From Tritrichomonas musculus (taxonomy: Eukaryota; Parabasalia; Tritrichomonadida; Tritrichomonadidae), in the NCBI GenBank assembly GCA_039105265.1, contig JAPFFF010000028.1, positions 1,364,001 through 1,428,000 on the forward strand: a stretch of 64,000 nt of DNA, written 5' to 3'. Position numbers and translations under genes: made by a program. This document shows positions 18,279 through 29,045 of this stretch, in pieces. A model generated the notes under the pieces. That model was given only the letters and a program-made list of their open reading frames with translations. It made no database searches and was not told the DNA's origin. Every line of letters starts with the position of its first letter. The first letter of the stretch is position 1.

Positions 18279-21200
18279 CTAAAATTCAGAAGAGGAGTGT
18301 TGGACTCCCTCCTCTTCGGTAGCGGAGGCAGGGTCGGCACCTTGAGTTTGGTTCCATAGTGGGGTGGTGCCTGGATTTTCCAGTACGTCAGTTTCATCAT
18401 CAGTAGTGTCAAGCTCAGACGGGGGGCCCGACCTGTCAACATCCGCACTTGCATCAATGAGTTCCCGCCATTCTTCGTCGTCCAGGATGTTGACAGAGTT
18501 GTACTCATCGTCTGCGGACTCCCCGTCGGTAACATTGGAGCTAGTATCATTGAGATCATTAGAATCATCGTCACCATCAGTATCAAGAACATTAACATTT
18601 TCAACATCGTTATCATAATCGTTACCATTATCGTTATCGTTATCGTTATCTTCATCTTCATTGTTGTCGTTAACCCTCTTCTTAATCTTAGTATCAATGT
18701 ACAATATCATAGATTCACGTAAAGCGGCTGCTACCATCCTCCCTGCAAGTTTGAGTGCGTCTTTGGTCGTGACTGTCACTTTCTTGAGTTCATTGATGGT
18801 GTCATCGGGTATTGCACCGAGGGAGGAGACAATGAACACAAATAGCGACACATTGCAGTTCAACTGGTTTCTGCAATCATCGACAAGCTTCTGGTACTTG
18901 TTCAACTTCTCTCTGCGTCGTATGACTAAGGTGGATTCATCATCATCGCCAGATAACATTCCGTATGGAATGGTGAATTCAGCTATCTTCAGCTGGTCAC
19001 CGTCCCACCACCATACATCTGGTCTGAGAGAAGCAGAGTCACCAGTGATGTGTTCGTTGCTGCGTCCACGAACACTTTGGTTACAATGCACGATGACTCT
19101 CTTCTTTTCGGTGAGGTACTTGCAAAGTACCTTGACAACTTCGTCGTGTCTCTTTGTGAATTTGTGTTTGCACCGCTTGCACCCGTTTAAGATGTGATTG
19201 AGAGTTTCAATCTGTCCACAACGAGTGCAACGGTTACTCATTTGAGGGTTTCTGTGAGCAGCAAGTGATGCTGTCATGAGCGTATTCGTACGTGCTTTGA
19301 TAGCGAATCTGACAACAGAGTCCGCCATCAAAGCATTGGGCTTCATGAAGTAGTTACTCAATGGTGAGTTTTTCAATGTCGTGAATGTATGTCCTCTCAT
19401 CTTGTGCTGACAAAGATCTGAATAGTAACGGTCACTCATGACTTTCATGATGTGTTTAACAACATTAGAGGTGTTAACATCAAATGTGACATTACTATTC
19501 AGATCTTTGAGCGTAAACATATCATCTTTGAGTATCAGACCCATGTTAGCGTCGTGCAAAGCTTTAACACATCGGGCTAAGATGTTCGACGTCCCGCGGT
19601 TACGCTTTGCATCTAACGCACCATTGTCTTTAACTTTCAGGTGCAAGAACGGTGAAGTCAAGTCGATGGTAGCATCCCTGAAGATGATCTCGGCTTCATC
19701 AGAAGCCTTGACCATATCACGGATGCTTTTATCGTTAGACTCCATCAAGGCAATGTAGAGTCTGATAGTGAGAGCTTTCTGGCGATCTGTGAGTTTCTGT
19801 ATGTAAAGACCGCCATCGTTTTTCGTCGTGTAGAACCAGGCGGTTGGAATACCAGCAGCACCGATCATTTTGGACAGCCTGCCCCGAATGAGTTCATCTA
19901 ATCGACTGAGGCAATTTGTCGGTGCTGTGTTCGCCATCAGTTCGTAGTTAATCTTGGGAATCACGAACCGTTTGATGGCGTCAACCGCCTGTGTGAACCG
20001 AAGAGCGCTGCCAGTAATTCGAATGACGTCCTTCGTCATGTCTTCGATTCGCCGAAAAACGTGATGTTTACGCTGCGAAGATTTGCACGCGATTGGAAGT
20101 CCGAGATACGTTGTATTGTTCTGAATGCTGATGTTATCAATACGTCCTCCAGCAATGGTGAAGTTGTCGTTCAACACACTGCGAGAACCATTGTGAGCAA
20201 TGTATGTGAAAGCGTGGCACTTCTTGCAGTTGATCTTCATGTCGCCAGCATAACTGCAGAAGTGCTCCACGACCGATAGCAAGTTCTTCATCCCGACTTC
20301 CGAGTCCGAGAACACGATTATGTCATCGGCGTAAGCTTGAACGGTTGTCGCTGAGTCCAACCAATGATAACCGTCCTCCTTGCAAGCGTTCAACCGCGCG
20401 AGGAGAGGTTCGATACAAATGTTGAATAATGTCGGACTCAGCGGGCAACCTTGCTTGACGCCTTTGCGAAAACAGATAGAATTAGATCGTCTGTTGTTGC
20501 TGATGATCTTCGTCGAAGAGTCTCTGTACGAATTAATAATCGTTTTAACAAAAGAAAGATCAAAGCCAATGTCTGTAAGATTCTTTTTAATAAGTTTATG
20601 TGGAACGGAACCAAATGCATCAGAAAAGTCGATCGTCGTGATGTAGAGTGACTTTTGGTTCCGTGCAGCATCGTGTATCATCTCATCAACCACAGTAGCA
20701 TGCTCAGCCGCCCCAGCTGGAATACGCATGAATCCTTTCTGACTCGGTGATATGAACCTATGTTTTGAATTCAGCGTTTGAAGCGAGCGGCTGATGTGAC
20801 ACATCAGCATCCGATAAATCGTCGGAGTGATGGTGATAGGACGCCACGAATGTGCGTCGTCAGGGTCTCCTTTCTTAAACAACATGACGGTTTTGTTCAT
20901 TTTCAACACCTCCGGAAAGAGACCAGTGTCAAGCATGCAACACAACACATTCTTGATGATCGTCGCCGTGACACTCCCGCCAACCTTCCACACACCATTT
21001 GAAATGCCGTCGCATCCGACGGCAGACAGATTGGATCTCGATCTGACCGCTTTGAGAATAGCTTCTTCGTTGAGGATGAGTGATTTGAGTTCATCAGAAT
21101 TATTCGATGAAATTCTACGCTGAAGAGTGTAAACACCATCTGGGTCATCCCCGAGAGCAGCAGCATCGCTCCACGAGGACCCGTACACGTTCTCGAAATC

Positions 21201-24200
21201 TTCGACTGGGACGACACATTCCGGTGTGTCGTCGTTCAACACGAACCAGTCGAGTGTACGTTTGGCGTCTTCAGCGTAGAATTTCTGAAGGAACTTCTTG
21301 TAGCCAAGCGAGGAAGGAGAGTTGTTGAGAATCTCCAATTCCTCTAGCTTGGCACGTATGAATTTCATCCTTTCATCGTAATGCTCATCGTAAATCAAAC
21401 CGTCAATTGAGTCCAAGTCACCACTCCCAAGAAGTTGAGAGAACTCCAAAGGAGCCTGTGACAGAAAGCGAACAAGCTTCTCTTTGATGTCTGCGATGAC
21501 ATTACGTTGAGGTTGATCGAGATCTTCATCAGTGATGTGAATGCGGGAATGCAGGAGTTCAATACCAGCGATGAATTTGGAGGCCGACTTCATCTGAATC
21601 GGTGTCTCCAAGGAATGCGGGCGACGAATCTTATCTGAACCTCTCCGTGCCGAACGAACGAGCTTCCTAATCGACTTCCGTAGAATGAGAATGATTTTCG
21701 AAATCATCCCTTCGCAGAGAAGCATTCGGCTGCTCTTTTCCAAAGAGTCAGAGAGGTTAATAGCTTCATTATACCAATTGAGAACATCCTTGACTTCACT
21801 GTTAAACACTTCTTCGAACTTTTTCCTGTGCTTCGCTAAACGGTCACCCCACAGCTTCGGGAGGTGCACGAAATCATCATCTTCCTTCATGCACCTCGAC
21901 TTCCAATTCTCAGCTTTGGACAGGCAACTCTCAATGTCCACGATCGAAGCTGACGCTGGGTGAGCCGGATGTTCATCAATTGTGTGAGTATCTTCTTCGC
22001 TAGATGAAGAGACTGAATGCAAGTGCGCCTCAGGTAGTCTCTCGTTGGCAGGTATGAACCCAGCCTGTCGTCTCCGTCTGCGTGAGTCTTCCCCGCGACG
22101 ACGATCTTCCATCACTTGGAGATCCACCGATTCGTCTGCCCGAGGTTGCACTGGCATCTGTCTCTCATCATTTTGAGTGACTCTGTTCTCACTCCTCACA
22201 ATCTTGATTCTCTCCAGGTCAGTGTTTGCTTCACGAATTTCATCGTCATCGGTTTCAGGCGAAAGCCAATTAACGGATATACTGACGTCGATTGCCTGAA
22301 CCCGATGACCTTCAACATTGGCCTGGGGATGTGATCTGTTGGTATGCTGTTTGACTGTAGCTTTGTCTCTACCAACGAAGTCCTTGCATTTCATGCACAA
22401 GGAACCGTGCAGGTCATGGTAAACATCGCTAGCCACAAGTAATTTTCGATGTTTCTTAGCGTGCAGAATGCTCATCGCCCAGAAGACTCCAACTTCACGT
22501 TTAAGCGCTTCCATGTCCTGGTGCGATGAGCCCATGTGGCTGCTCAATGAGTTCGCTCTGCTGACCAAGTAGTCGCAGTCGCTGCACGGACAAACGTGAA
22601 TGGTACGATAGTGAAAAGCGTCAGGCGGAAGGTGAGGTGAATCGATCTTCCACCTCAGCTTCCTGCCGACAATGTACTCGAACGCCGCTTGCTCCAGAGG
22701 AATGTTATTCGTCGTGTGCGTCGATTTGAGGTGAAAAGACAAGGACGCACACGTGGGAAACGTTTTGTCGCAGCAAGGGCAGTAAAACTGTCCAACTCCT
22801 AACCATCTGTCTTTCTGATACATGAGGAGAATGATAGGAGTGTCAACGTCGCTAACGTTTGCGAATGGTGAAGTGTCGATGTTTGCCACCTGCAAGATAT
22901 CAATGAGAGACTTCATGTCTGTTTTGGTCTTCACACCAGCCAGTTCGCTCACGATCCAATCAATGGAAACATTGTCACCCACAGGTGAAGAAGGATTATC
23001 ATCACTACCACCGTGATTGTCATCATCGGAATGATCAGAGTGTTCAGAGTGAGAATGAGCATCGGTTAACTCTTCAGCACCACTAACAACGCTGCTTGTG
23101 CCAGAAGAGTTACTGGTAGTTTGAGTACCTAAGGAGTTGGTTCGAGATCCGAGGAAATTATTGTTTGAGAATGTGTTAAGCAACGAATGGTTCCCAGAGA
23201 GAGTAAATAGTGGAACCACTTTCTCATTGATCTCGAACACAAACTTAGGTACCTCAATCACTGATGTGAATAATTTCTCCTTCGTGACTACTTGATGATG
23301 ATCGATGTGAGCAGTTGACGTGACAACCCGATCGTCGACGCCAACTGAATGATGCGTGATGTGAGCCGTTGACGTGACGGTTTGGTTGTCAACGTCAACG
23401 TTGTGGTGAGTGACGTGAGCTGTTGACGCGACAGTCTGATTGTCAACGTCAACAGCATGATGAGCGACGTGAGCTGTTGACGAGACAGTCTGATTGTCAA
23501 CGTCAACAGCGTGATGAGCGACGTGAGCTGTTGACTTGACAATCTGATTGTCAACGTCAACAGCATGATGAGCGACGTAAGCTGTTGACTTGACAACCTG
23601 ATTGTCAACGTCAACAGCGTGATTAGCAACGTGGGCTGTTGACTTGACAGTTTGATAGTCAACGTCAACAGAATGATGAGCGACGTGGGCTGTTGACTTG
23701 ACAGTTTGATAGTCAACGTCAACAGAATGATGAGCGACGTGGGCTGTTGACTTGACAGTCTGATAGTCAACGTCAACAGAATGATGAGCGACGTGGGCTG
23801 TTGACTTGACAATCTGATTGTCAACGTCAACATTATGATGTACCACGTGTGCCGTTGACGCGACAATCTGATTGTCGACGTCAACGCTATGATGAACAAG
23901 ATTAACATTGTTATGAGAAACATTATAGTTAGAGATATTATTATTAATGAAGCTATTATTGGTGAAACTATTACTATTATTAACATTGAACATATTGGTA
24001 TTCATGACTGACATGTGATTTGAAAAGTCGGTGAAGTGATTATTGCAACCGATGTTGCACGAGAATGAGACCGCCAGCGAGTTTAATACATTGTATACAT
24101 GGGAAACAAAAGGCGAACGTGGGAAGGAGCAAAAATTGAATGGAACCGCCGGAACCGTGCTCGGATGGACGAAGGTCTCAGGGAGGAGCACCTTCTGGCT

Positions 24201-24989
24201 GAGTTCTGCATCTGAAGCAGGTACTGCTGGGCGGTTTCGGTCGAGTATTGGTTGCCCATTCGAAATGATCATTTGTCCTCGGGCAACCAATACACCTTCA
24301 ACTGACTTATCCTTTGCAAGGTAACTCAGAGGGGAACGGGCAGCCAGTGAAGGATCGCTCGTAATGACGAACCAAGAGGGGTTCTGACCACCCTCTGGAT
24401 TCGTCGGATTATAGTGTACTCCTGACTGCAGGAGTACCTCTGTCGTCCTTTGTGTATTAGGAACTATGAGATTTCTGGCGCAATTTGGTCGGCTCGTAGA
24501 ATCACTTTGATGCGCATCTGATCTAAATTCTTCGGAATCTGAAAAGTCTGGGGAAACGTTGGAATCGCTCTGTGAGGTACTCCGTATGTTGATAGGAGCA
24601 GGTCCAACCGGCGGGTGCCGCTGCTCCGTAGGATATGAAATTCGATCTGTGAGTGAGTATTGCGCGGGAAGATTATGAGGAACATTTGGAACATATCGAG
24701 GCTGTGTATTTGATTGAGTTGAGTTCGGGGCAAACTGGTCCCCGTTTTGGTGCGTCTTTGAATTGATCTCTCTTGAGTGGCGAGATATTGGAGAAGTAGC
24801 GAGTTTGTTGTAATTTATATTGAAAGGGCTATCTACTGTACTAATTTGAGGCGAAAAACTGCGAAATTCGGGTGTTCCATTTCCATCATCATCAGAAAAA
24901 TTTCCACCAAAATCATCAATTTTGGTATCAATCGAATCAGCGTCGAGTGCTAATTCGGAAAATCTAGGTTTGGTCGTGCAAAAAAGCAT
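18279..24989 (-). CDS. LINE polyprotein of U3: zinc fingers, RT, RLE
   Basis: 2,236 residues, uninterrupted. The order is the N-terminal conserved block (GVHYNP to GQPILDRNRP, about 190-255), 11 copies of the 18-residue repeat (366-563), an acidic Ser/His/Asp stretch and three C2H2 fingers (CPCC, CPCSDC and CMKC, each with a paired His). Then come a basic RRRRR cluster, RT (TTIDFSDAFGS, QGCPLSPTLFN, AYADD), a CCHC knuckle, an endonuclease motif RPDVWW with IAEFTIPYG, and an acidic Asn/Asp tail. The tail carries one more Asp-Asn pair than in U9-U12. It would bind its target through the fingers, nick it and prime reverse transcription. The start ATG follows the T-run by only about 12 bases. Confidence 0.93.
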   Translation of the reverse strand: MLFCTTKPRFSELALDADSIDTKIDDFGGNFSDDDGNGTPEFRSFSPQISTVDSPFNINYNKLATSPISRHSREINSKTHQNGDQFAPNSTQSNTQPRYVPNVPHNLPAQYSLTDRISYPTEQRHPPVGPAPINIRSTSQSDSNVSPDFSDSEEFRSDAHQSDSTSRPNCARNLIVPNTQRTTEVLLQSGVHYNPTNPEGGQNPSWFVITSDPSLAARSPLSYLAKDKSVEGVLVARGQMIISNGQPILDRNRPAVPASDAELSQKVLLPETFVHPSTVPAVPFNFCSFPRSPFVSHVYNVLNSLAVSFSCNIGCNNHFTDFSNHMSVMNTNMFNVNNSNSFTNNSFINNNISNYNVSHNNVNLVHHSVDVDNQIVASTAHVVHHNVDVDNQIVKSTAHVAHHSVDVDYQTVKSTAHVAHHSVDVDYQTVKSTAHVAHHSVDVDYQTVKSTAHVANHAVDVDNQVVKSTAYVAHHAVDVDNQIVKSTAHVAHHAVDVDNQTVSSTAHVAHHAVDVDNQTVASTAHVTHHNVDVDNQTVTSTAHITHHSVGVDDRVVTSTAHIDHHQVVTKEKLFTSVIEVPKFVFEINEKVVPLFTLSGNHSLLNTFSNNNFLGSRTNSLGTQTTSNSSGTSSVVSGAEELTDAHSHSEHSDHSDDDNHGGSDDNPSSPVGDNVSIDWIVSELAGVKTKTDMKSLIDILQVANIDTSPFANVSDVDTPIILLMYQKDRWLGVGQFYCPCCDKTFPTCASLSFHLKSTHTTNNIPLEQAAFEYIVGRKLRWKIDSPHLPPDAFHYRTIHVCPCSDCDYLVSRANSLSSHMGSSHQDMEALKREVGVFWAMSILHAKKHRKLLVASDVYHDLHGSLCMKCKDFVGRDKATVKQHTNRSHPQANVEGHRVQAIDVSISVNWLSPETDDDEIREANTDLERIKIVRSENRVTQNDERQMPVQPRADESVDLQVMEDRRRGEDSRRRRRQAGFIPANERLPEAHLHSVSSSSEEDTHTIDEHPAHPASASIVDIESCLSKAENWKSRCMKEDDDFVHLPKLWGDRLAKHRKKFEEVFNSEVKDVLNWYNEAINLSDSLEKSSRMLLCEGMISKIILILRKSIRKLVRSARRGSDKIRRPHSLETPIQMKSASKFIAGIELLHSRIHITDEDLDQPQRNVIADIKEKLVRFLSQAPLEFSQLLGSGDLDSIDGLIYDEHYDERMKFIRAKLEELEILNNSPSSLGYKKFLQKFYAEDAKRTLDWFVLNDDTPECVVPVEDFENVYGSSWSDAAALGDDPDGVYTLQRRISSNNSDELKSLILNEEAILKAVRSRSNLSAVGCDGISNGVWKVGGSVTATIIKNVLCCMLDTGLFPEVLKMNKTVMLFKKGDPDDAHSWRPITITPTIYRMLMCHISRSLQTLNSKHRFISPSQKGFMRIPAGAAEHATVVDEMIHDAARNQKSLYITTIDFSDAFGSVPHKLIKKNLTDIGFDLSFVKTIINSYRDSSTKIISNNRRSNSICFRKGVKQGCPLSPTLFNICIEPLLARLNACKEDGYHWLDSATTVQAYADDIIVFSDSEVGMKNLLSVVEHFCSYAGDMKINCKKCHAFTYIAHNGSRSVLNDNFTIAGGRIDNISIQNNTTYLGLPIACKSSQRKHHVFRRIEDMTKDVIRITGSALRFTQAVDAIKRFVIPKINYELMANTAPTNCLSRLDELIRGRLSKMIGAAGIPTAWFYTTKNDGGLYIQKLTDRQKALTIRLYIALMESNDKSIRDMVKASDEAEIIFRDATIDLTSPFLHLKVKDNGALDAKRNRGTSNILARCVKALHDANMGLILKDDMFTLKDLNSNVTFDVNTSNVVKHIMKVMSDRYYSDLCQHKMRGHTFTTLKNSPLSNYFMKPNALMADSVVRFAIKARTNTLMTASLAAHRNPQMSNRCTRCGQIETLNHILNGCKRCKHKFTKRHDEVVKVLCKYLTEKKRVIVHCNQSVRGRSNEHITGDSASLRPDVWWWDGDQLKIAEFTIPYGMLSGDDDESTLVIRRREKLNKYQKLVDDCRNQLNCNVSLFVFIVSSLGAIPDDTINELKKVTVTTKDALKLAGRMVAAALRESMILYIDTKIKKRVNDNNEDEDNDNDNDNGNDYDNDVENVNVLDTDGDDDSNDLNDTSSNVTDGESADDEYNSVNILDDEEWRELIDASADVDRSGPPSELDTTDDETDVLENPGTTPLWNQTQGADPASATEEEGVQHSSSEF
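23301..23894 (-). repeat. 54-bp coding repeat, 11 copies (U3)
   Basis: Eleven in-frame tandem copies encode an 18-residue unit with consensus HHAVDVDNQIVKSTAHVA. Substitutions cluster at the second-to-third position (HHS, HHN, NHA) and after DVD (N or Y). The His-His pairs and the VDVD core are nearly invariant. The last copy (HHSVGVDD) is the most diverged and is the same in all LINEs. Confidence 0.95.
24595..24627 (-). promoter_or_regulatory. Conserved stem-loop inside the LINE coding region (U3 copy)
   Basis: A 7-bp stem, ggagcag (24595-24601) with ctgctcc (24621-24627), encloses a 19-base GC-rich loop that begins gtccaaccggcggg. Within the loop CGGC and GCCG can form an inner 4-bp stem. 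The loop is nearly identical in U8, where the surrounding protein is diverged and the stem has changed on both sides. The same copy recurs at 42502-42534 (U9) and 63904-63936 (U12), and correspondingly in U10 and U11. Confidence 0.7.
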
Positions 24990-25010
24990 ATATGAAAACT
25001 AAAAAAAAAT

Positions 25011-25874
25011 CTCCTCCCGTGTGGATTGTTTATTAAAAGCGGTTAGAAATGCATAAAAGCAAAAAGGAAGCGAAAGTTCGCAAAACTTTCAATCAAAAAA
25101 GCAATTTTGTAAGAAAAAAAGGTATGCTTAAACCTTTAAAGTGAGACCAACTTGAACATAAGGAGCAACAGAACAATTAAAAAAATATTCAATTAATTGA
25201 GAGGGAACGAGTATTAATTGAATAATGAACGATCAACAATTGAAAGCCATATGATCGTCGTCTGAATGGATCTCATGGGCATCCATCCGTTGAGTCTATA
25301 GACGCATTGAGCCATAGCAACTTAAATAGGATATATATATCCGTCAAAGTTTAATCGGCAGCCGTCAAGCACTCTTCAGGGCCCGGAAGAGATAAGGAAC
25401 ATCAAGTGGACTCAATAAAAGAGGGTGACTCCAATAACAAAGAGAGTAAATTAACTTCGATCTGAGCTATGTATAGTCTATAAATAACGTAAAATACTGC
25501 AAATTAAAGATGTAAAATAGAGTCAATAAGACAGTATGATCGAAGGAATCTGAATAAACAACATGAGATAGAGGGGAATAATAACATAAGAGTAAAAGAA
25601 TGAGATTTTGGTTAAAGAATATATCTCTGATCGAATGACAAGTATAACGTTAAGAGCTGAGATTGATAAATTGTAATGAACTAAGGTAGTATAACTGAGT
25701 GATATATCGAGTGGTCGGACTTTGTGATATGAGTTCTAATATAATTGAAATCAGTTTTGAAAATTTTGAGAAAAGTCGAGAAGAGTGGTATCAATCGACT
25801 CAGTAGAAGGTGCTGATCACGAATATGTAGCTAGAGTTAACCAAAACCTCGAAAATAAAAAGATGAAAAAAAAT
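25011..25874 (-). mobile_element. U4: short non-coding unit, family A
   Basis: An 864-bp family A unit. Both ends match U1 and U6 closely, but the middle part next to the cttcgatc arm (about 25400-25520) is different: it has gactcaataaaagagggtg where U1 and U6 have a ggcctcgtaaaa stretch. This makes it a distinct subtype or a recombinant. No gene is seen. Confidence 0.8.
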
Positions 25875-26950
25875 CTCCTCCCGTGTGGTTTAAATGTTTA
25901 TTAAATGCTTTAAGAGTTTTGCGATTAAGCAATTAATAAAAAAAGCTAGGCATAAGCTTTAAAAAAAAAAAAGGAAAATAAAAGGAAAAAGGTAAAACTT
26001 GAAGTTAAAAGGTCCAAAAAGACTTCAAGTAATGAGTCAGACTTGGAATAAACGGTCGCCAAAAAATGATCATTGAGCAACACAGATCATTCTGAGGACG
26101 GGTTGTGTTACAACCAGCGATGGTTTCCGAGTCTGATGTAAAACAACTCGTCTAAAGAACAAAGAACTTGAAACAATGTAACAATGTAATTGAGGATATC
26201 AGATTGAGATCTGAAAATGAGGAACAATGAGTAACGGATAAAACAATTGAACAAGAACTTAAATGAGAGAACGAACGGGCTCATTGAGCGCCCTTCAGTA
26301 GAGTCACGCGACATGTGTCAGGCAGCATCTTGCGGAGATTCTTTACCGTAGACGCTTGTTGACTGCTGTCTTTTGATTCTTTCATCAAGGCAGTGTGATC
26401 ATTGAAATCACAAGCAGACTCACTAAAAAATGACTCCATATATAAAAATGAATAAACTAAAAGAGTAAAAATAAGTAGCAATTTACTTCGATCTGTCCAT
26501 GAGAATCGTCTTCATACTGTATAACGCCTTGTATATTTGAGAATATTGAGAGAGATTGTAAAATGAGAATGGAGTCACGAAAAGTAGGAAACCGAGGGAA
26601 CAGAAAGGCGCGATCGAAGGAAACTGGAATAAACAAAGTGAGAAGGAAGAGTATAATATCATTAGAGTAAGTTTTGAGAGGTATATTTGAGATTGCATAT
26701 AACTGATTGAGTATGAGATATAACGTTAAGAGCTGAGATTGATAATATGAGATAAGAAACAACAGTATAATATTGTGGAAAGTCCAGTGGTCGGACTTTG
26801 TGAGGTGACCCTACATATAATTGAAATCAGTTTGGAAAATTCGGACGAAACAACGATCTGAGGGCACCATACGAATCAGCTCAGTTCACTGATTACGAAT
26901 ATCTAGTTATTGCCTGTGTAAACCTCGAAAATAAAAATGAAAAAAAAAAT
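25875..26950 (-). mobile_element. U5: short unit, family B
   Basis: A 1,076-bp unit nearly identical to U7 and slightly more different from U2. It retains the same small open frames as U2, including the MES frame, which here reads MESFFSESACDF, and the 8-bp complementary pair. It forms a B-A dimer with U4 on the sense strand. Confidence 0.8.
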
Positions 26951-27820
26951 CTCCTCCCGTGTGGATTGTTTATTAAAAGCGGTTAGAAATGCATAAAAGC
27001 AAAAAGGAAGCGAAAGTTCGCAAAACTTTCAATCAAAAAAGCAATTTTGTAAGAAAAAAAGGTATGCTTAAACCTTTAAAGTGAGACCAACTTGAACATA
27101 AGGAGCAACAGAACAATTAAAAAATATTCAATTAATTGAGAGGGAACGAGTATTAATTGAATAATGAACGATCAACAATTGAAAGCCATATGATCGTCGT
27201 CTGAATGGATCTCATGGGCATCCATCCGTTGAGTCTATAGACGCATTGAGCCATAGCAACTTAAATAGGATATATATATCCGTCAAAGTTTAATCGGCAG
27301 CCGTCAAGCACTCTTGAGGGCCCGGAAGAGATAAGAATCATCAAGTGGCCTCGTAAAAAAAATGACTCCGTAAACATTTATTTTACTTCGATCTGTACAA
27401 AGGATAAATAAAATAGCATAAAAGTATAACGCTGATAAATGAGGCGATGAGAAAAATTGAATAAGGATGTAAGGAGTCTGAGAACAGCGTGATCGAAGGA
27501 ATAAACGACATGAGAGTGAGGAGAATAATAGCATAAGAGTAAAAGAATGAGATTTTGGTTAAAGAATATATCTCTGATCGAATGACAAGTATAACGTTAA
27601 GAGCTGAGATTGATAAATTGTAATGAACTAAGGTAGTATAACTGAGTGATATATCGAGTGGTCGGACTTTGTGATATGAGTTCTAATATAATTGAAATCA
27701 GTTTTGAAAATTTTGAGAAAAGTCGAGAAGAGTGGTATCAATCGACTCAGCAGAAGACGCTGATCACGAACATGTAGCTAAAGTTAACCAAAACCTCGAA
27801 AATAAAAAATGAAAAAAAAT
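26951..27820 (-). mobile_element. U6: short non-coding unit, family A
   Basis: An 870-bp unit, closest to U1 through its middle part. A 76-codon open frame at 27304-27534 exists here but is not kept in U1 or U4, so it is not considered coding. Confidence 0.8.
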
Positions 27821-28926
27821 CTCCTCCCGTGTGGTTTAAATGTTTATTAAATGCTTTAAGAGTTTTGCGATTAAGCAATTAATAAAAAAAGCTAGGCATA
27901 AGCTTTAAAAAAAAAAAAGGAAAATAAAAGGAAAAAGGTAAAACTTGAAGTTAAAAGGTCCAAAAAGACTTCAAGTAATGAGTCAGACTTGGAATAAACG
28001 GTCGCCAAAAAATGATCATTGAGCAACACAGATCATTCTGAGGACGGGTTGTGTTACAACCAGCGATGGTTTCCGAGTCTGATGTAAAACAACTCGTCTA
28101 AAGAACAAAGAACTTGAAACAATGTAACAATGTAATTGAGGATATCAGATTGAGATCTGAAAATGAGGAACAATGAGTAACGGATAAAACAATTGAACAA
28201 GAACTTAAATGAGAGAACGAACGGGCTCATTGAGCGCCCTTCAGTAGAGTCACGCGACATGTGTCAGGCAGCATCTTGCGGAGATTCTTTACCGTAGACG
28301 CTTGTTGACTGCTGTCTTTTGATTCTTTCATCAAGGCAGTGTGATCATTGAAATCACAAGCAGACTCACTAAAAAATGACTCCATATATAAAAATGAATA
28401 AACTAAAAGAGTAAAAATAAGTAGCAATTTACTTCGATCTGTCCGTGAGAATCGTCTTCATACTGTATAACGCCTTGTATATTTGAGAATATTGAGAGAA
28501 ATTGTAAAATGAGAATGGAGTCACGAAAAGTAGGAAACCGAGGGAACAGAAAGGCGCGATCGAAGGAAACTGGAATAAACAAAGTGAGAAGGAAGAGTAT
28601 AATATCATTAGAGTAAGTTTTGAGAGGTATATTTGAGATTGCATATAACTGATTGAGTATGAGATATAACGTTAAGAGCTGAGATTGATAATATGAGATA
28701 AGAAACAACAGTATAATATTGTGGAAAGTCCAGTGGTCGGACTTTGTGAGGTGACCCTACATATAATTGAAATCAGTTTGGAAAATTCGGATGAAACAAC
28801 GATCTGAGGGCACCATACGAATCAGCTCAGTTCACTGATTACGAATATCTAGTTATTGCCTGTGTAAACCTCGAAAATAAAAATGAAAAAAAAAAAAAAA
28901 TGGAAAAAAAAAAAAAAAAAAAAAAT
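27821..28926 (-). mobile_element. U7: short unit, family B, with expanded A-run
   Basis: A 1,106-bp unit nearly identical to U5. The extra 30 bp come from the 5' junction, where the A-run on the plus strand is expanded to 15 A, tgg, and 22 A (28886-28925) compared with 8-11 A at every other junction. Confidence 0.8.
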
Positions 28927-29045
28927 CTCCTCCCGTGTGGTAAATTCGTTTATTAATCATTAGAGTAAGTATAAAATACTAATAAACGAGAGTGATGATT
29001 CACTCACAATAAAATAAAAGGGGCGGCCCCCAACAAAAAATCTGC

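Larger units (their letters stand above)
18151..25010 (-). mobile_element. U3: full-length LINE (R2/NeSL/CRE-like)
   Basis: A 6,860-bp unit from box to box with one long ORF, a 3' UTR of about 114 bp and a leader of about 20 bp including the T-run. It has no poly(A) tail and no 5' truncation. It belongs to the same N-terminal lineage as U9-U12 (begins MLFCTTKPRF) but carries only 11 of the 18-residue repeats, and it differs at several positions in the RT region (for example KINYEL where the others have KIDYEL). Confidence 0.92.

Noticed and set aside
18661-19197. Plus-strand frames of 60-180 codons across each LINE
   Set aside because: They recur at the same place in every copy opposite the RT and endonuclease coding sequence, have no domain text, and vary as expected of antisense shadows.
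24990-25010. A-run at the junction as a poly(A) tail of the LINE
   Set aside because: The run lies at the 5' end of the LINE in its sense direction, and the LINE's 3' end terminates in the box without a poly(A) stretch.
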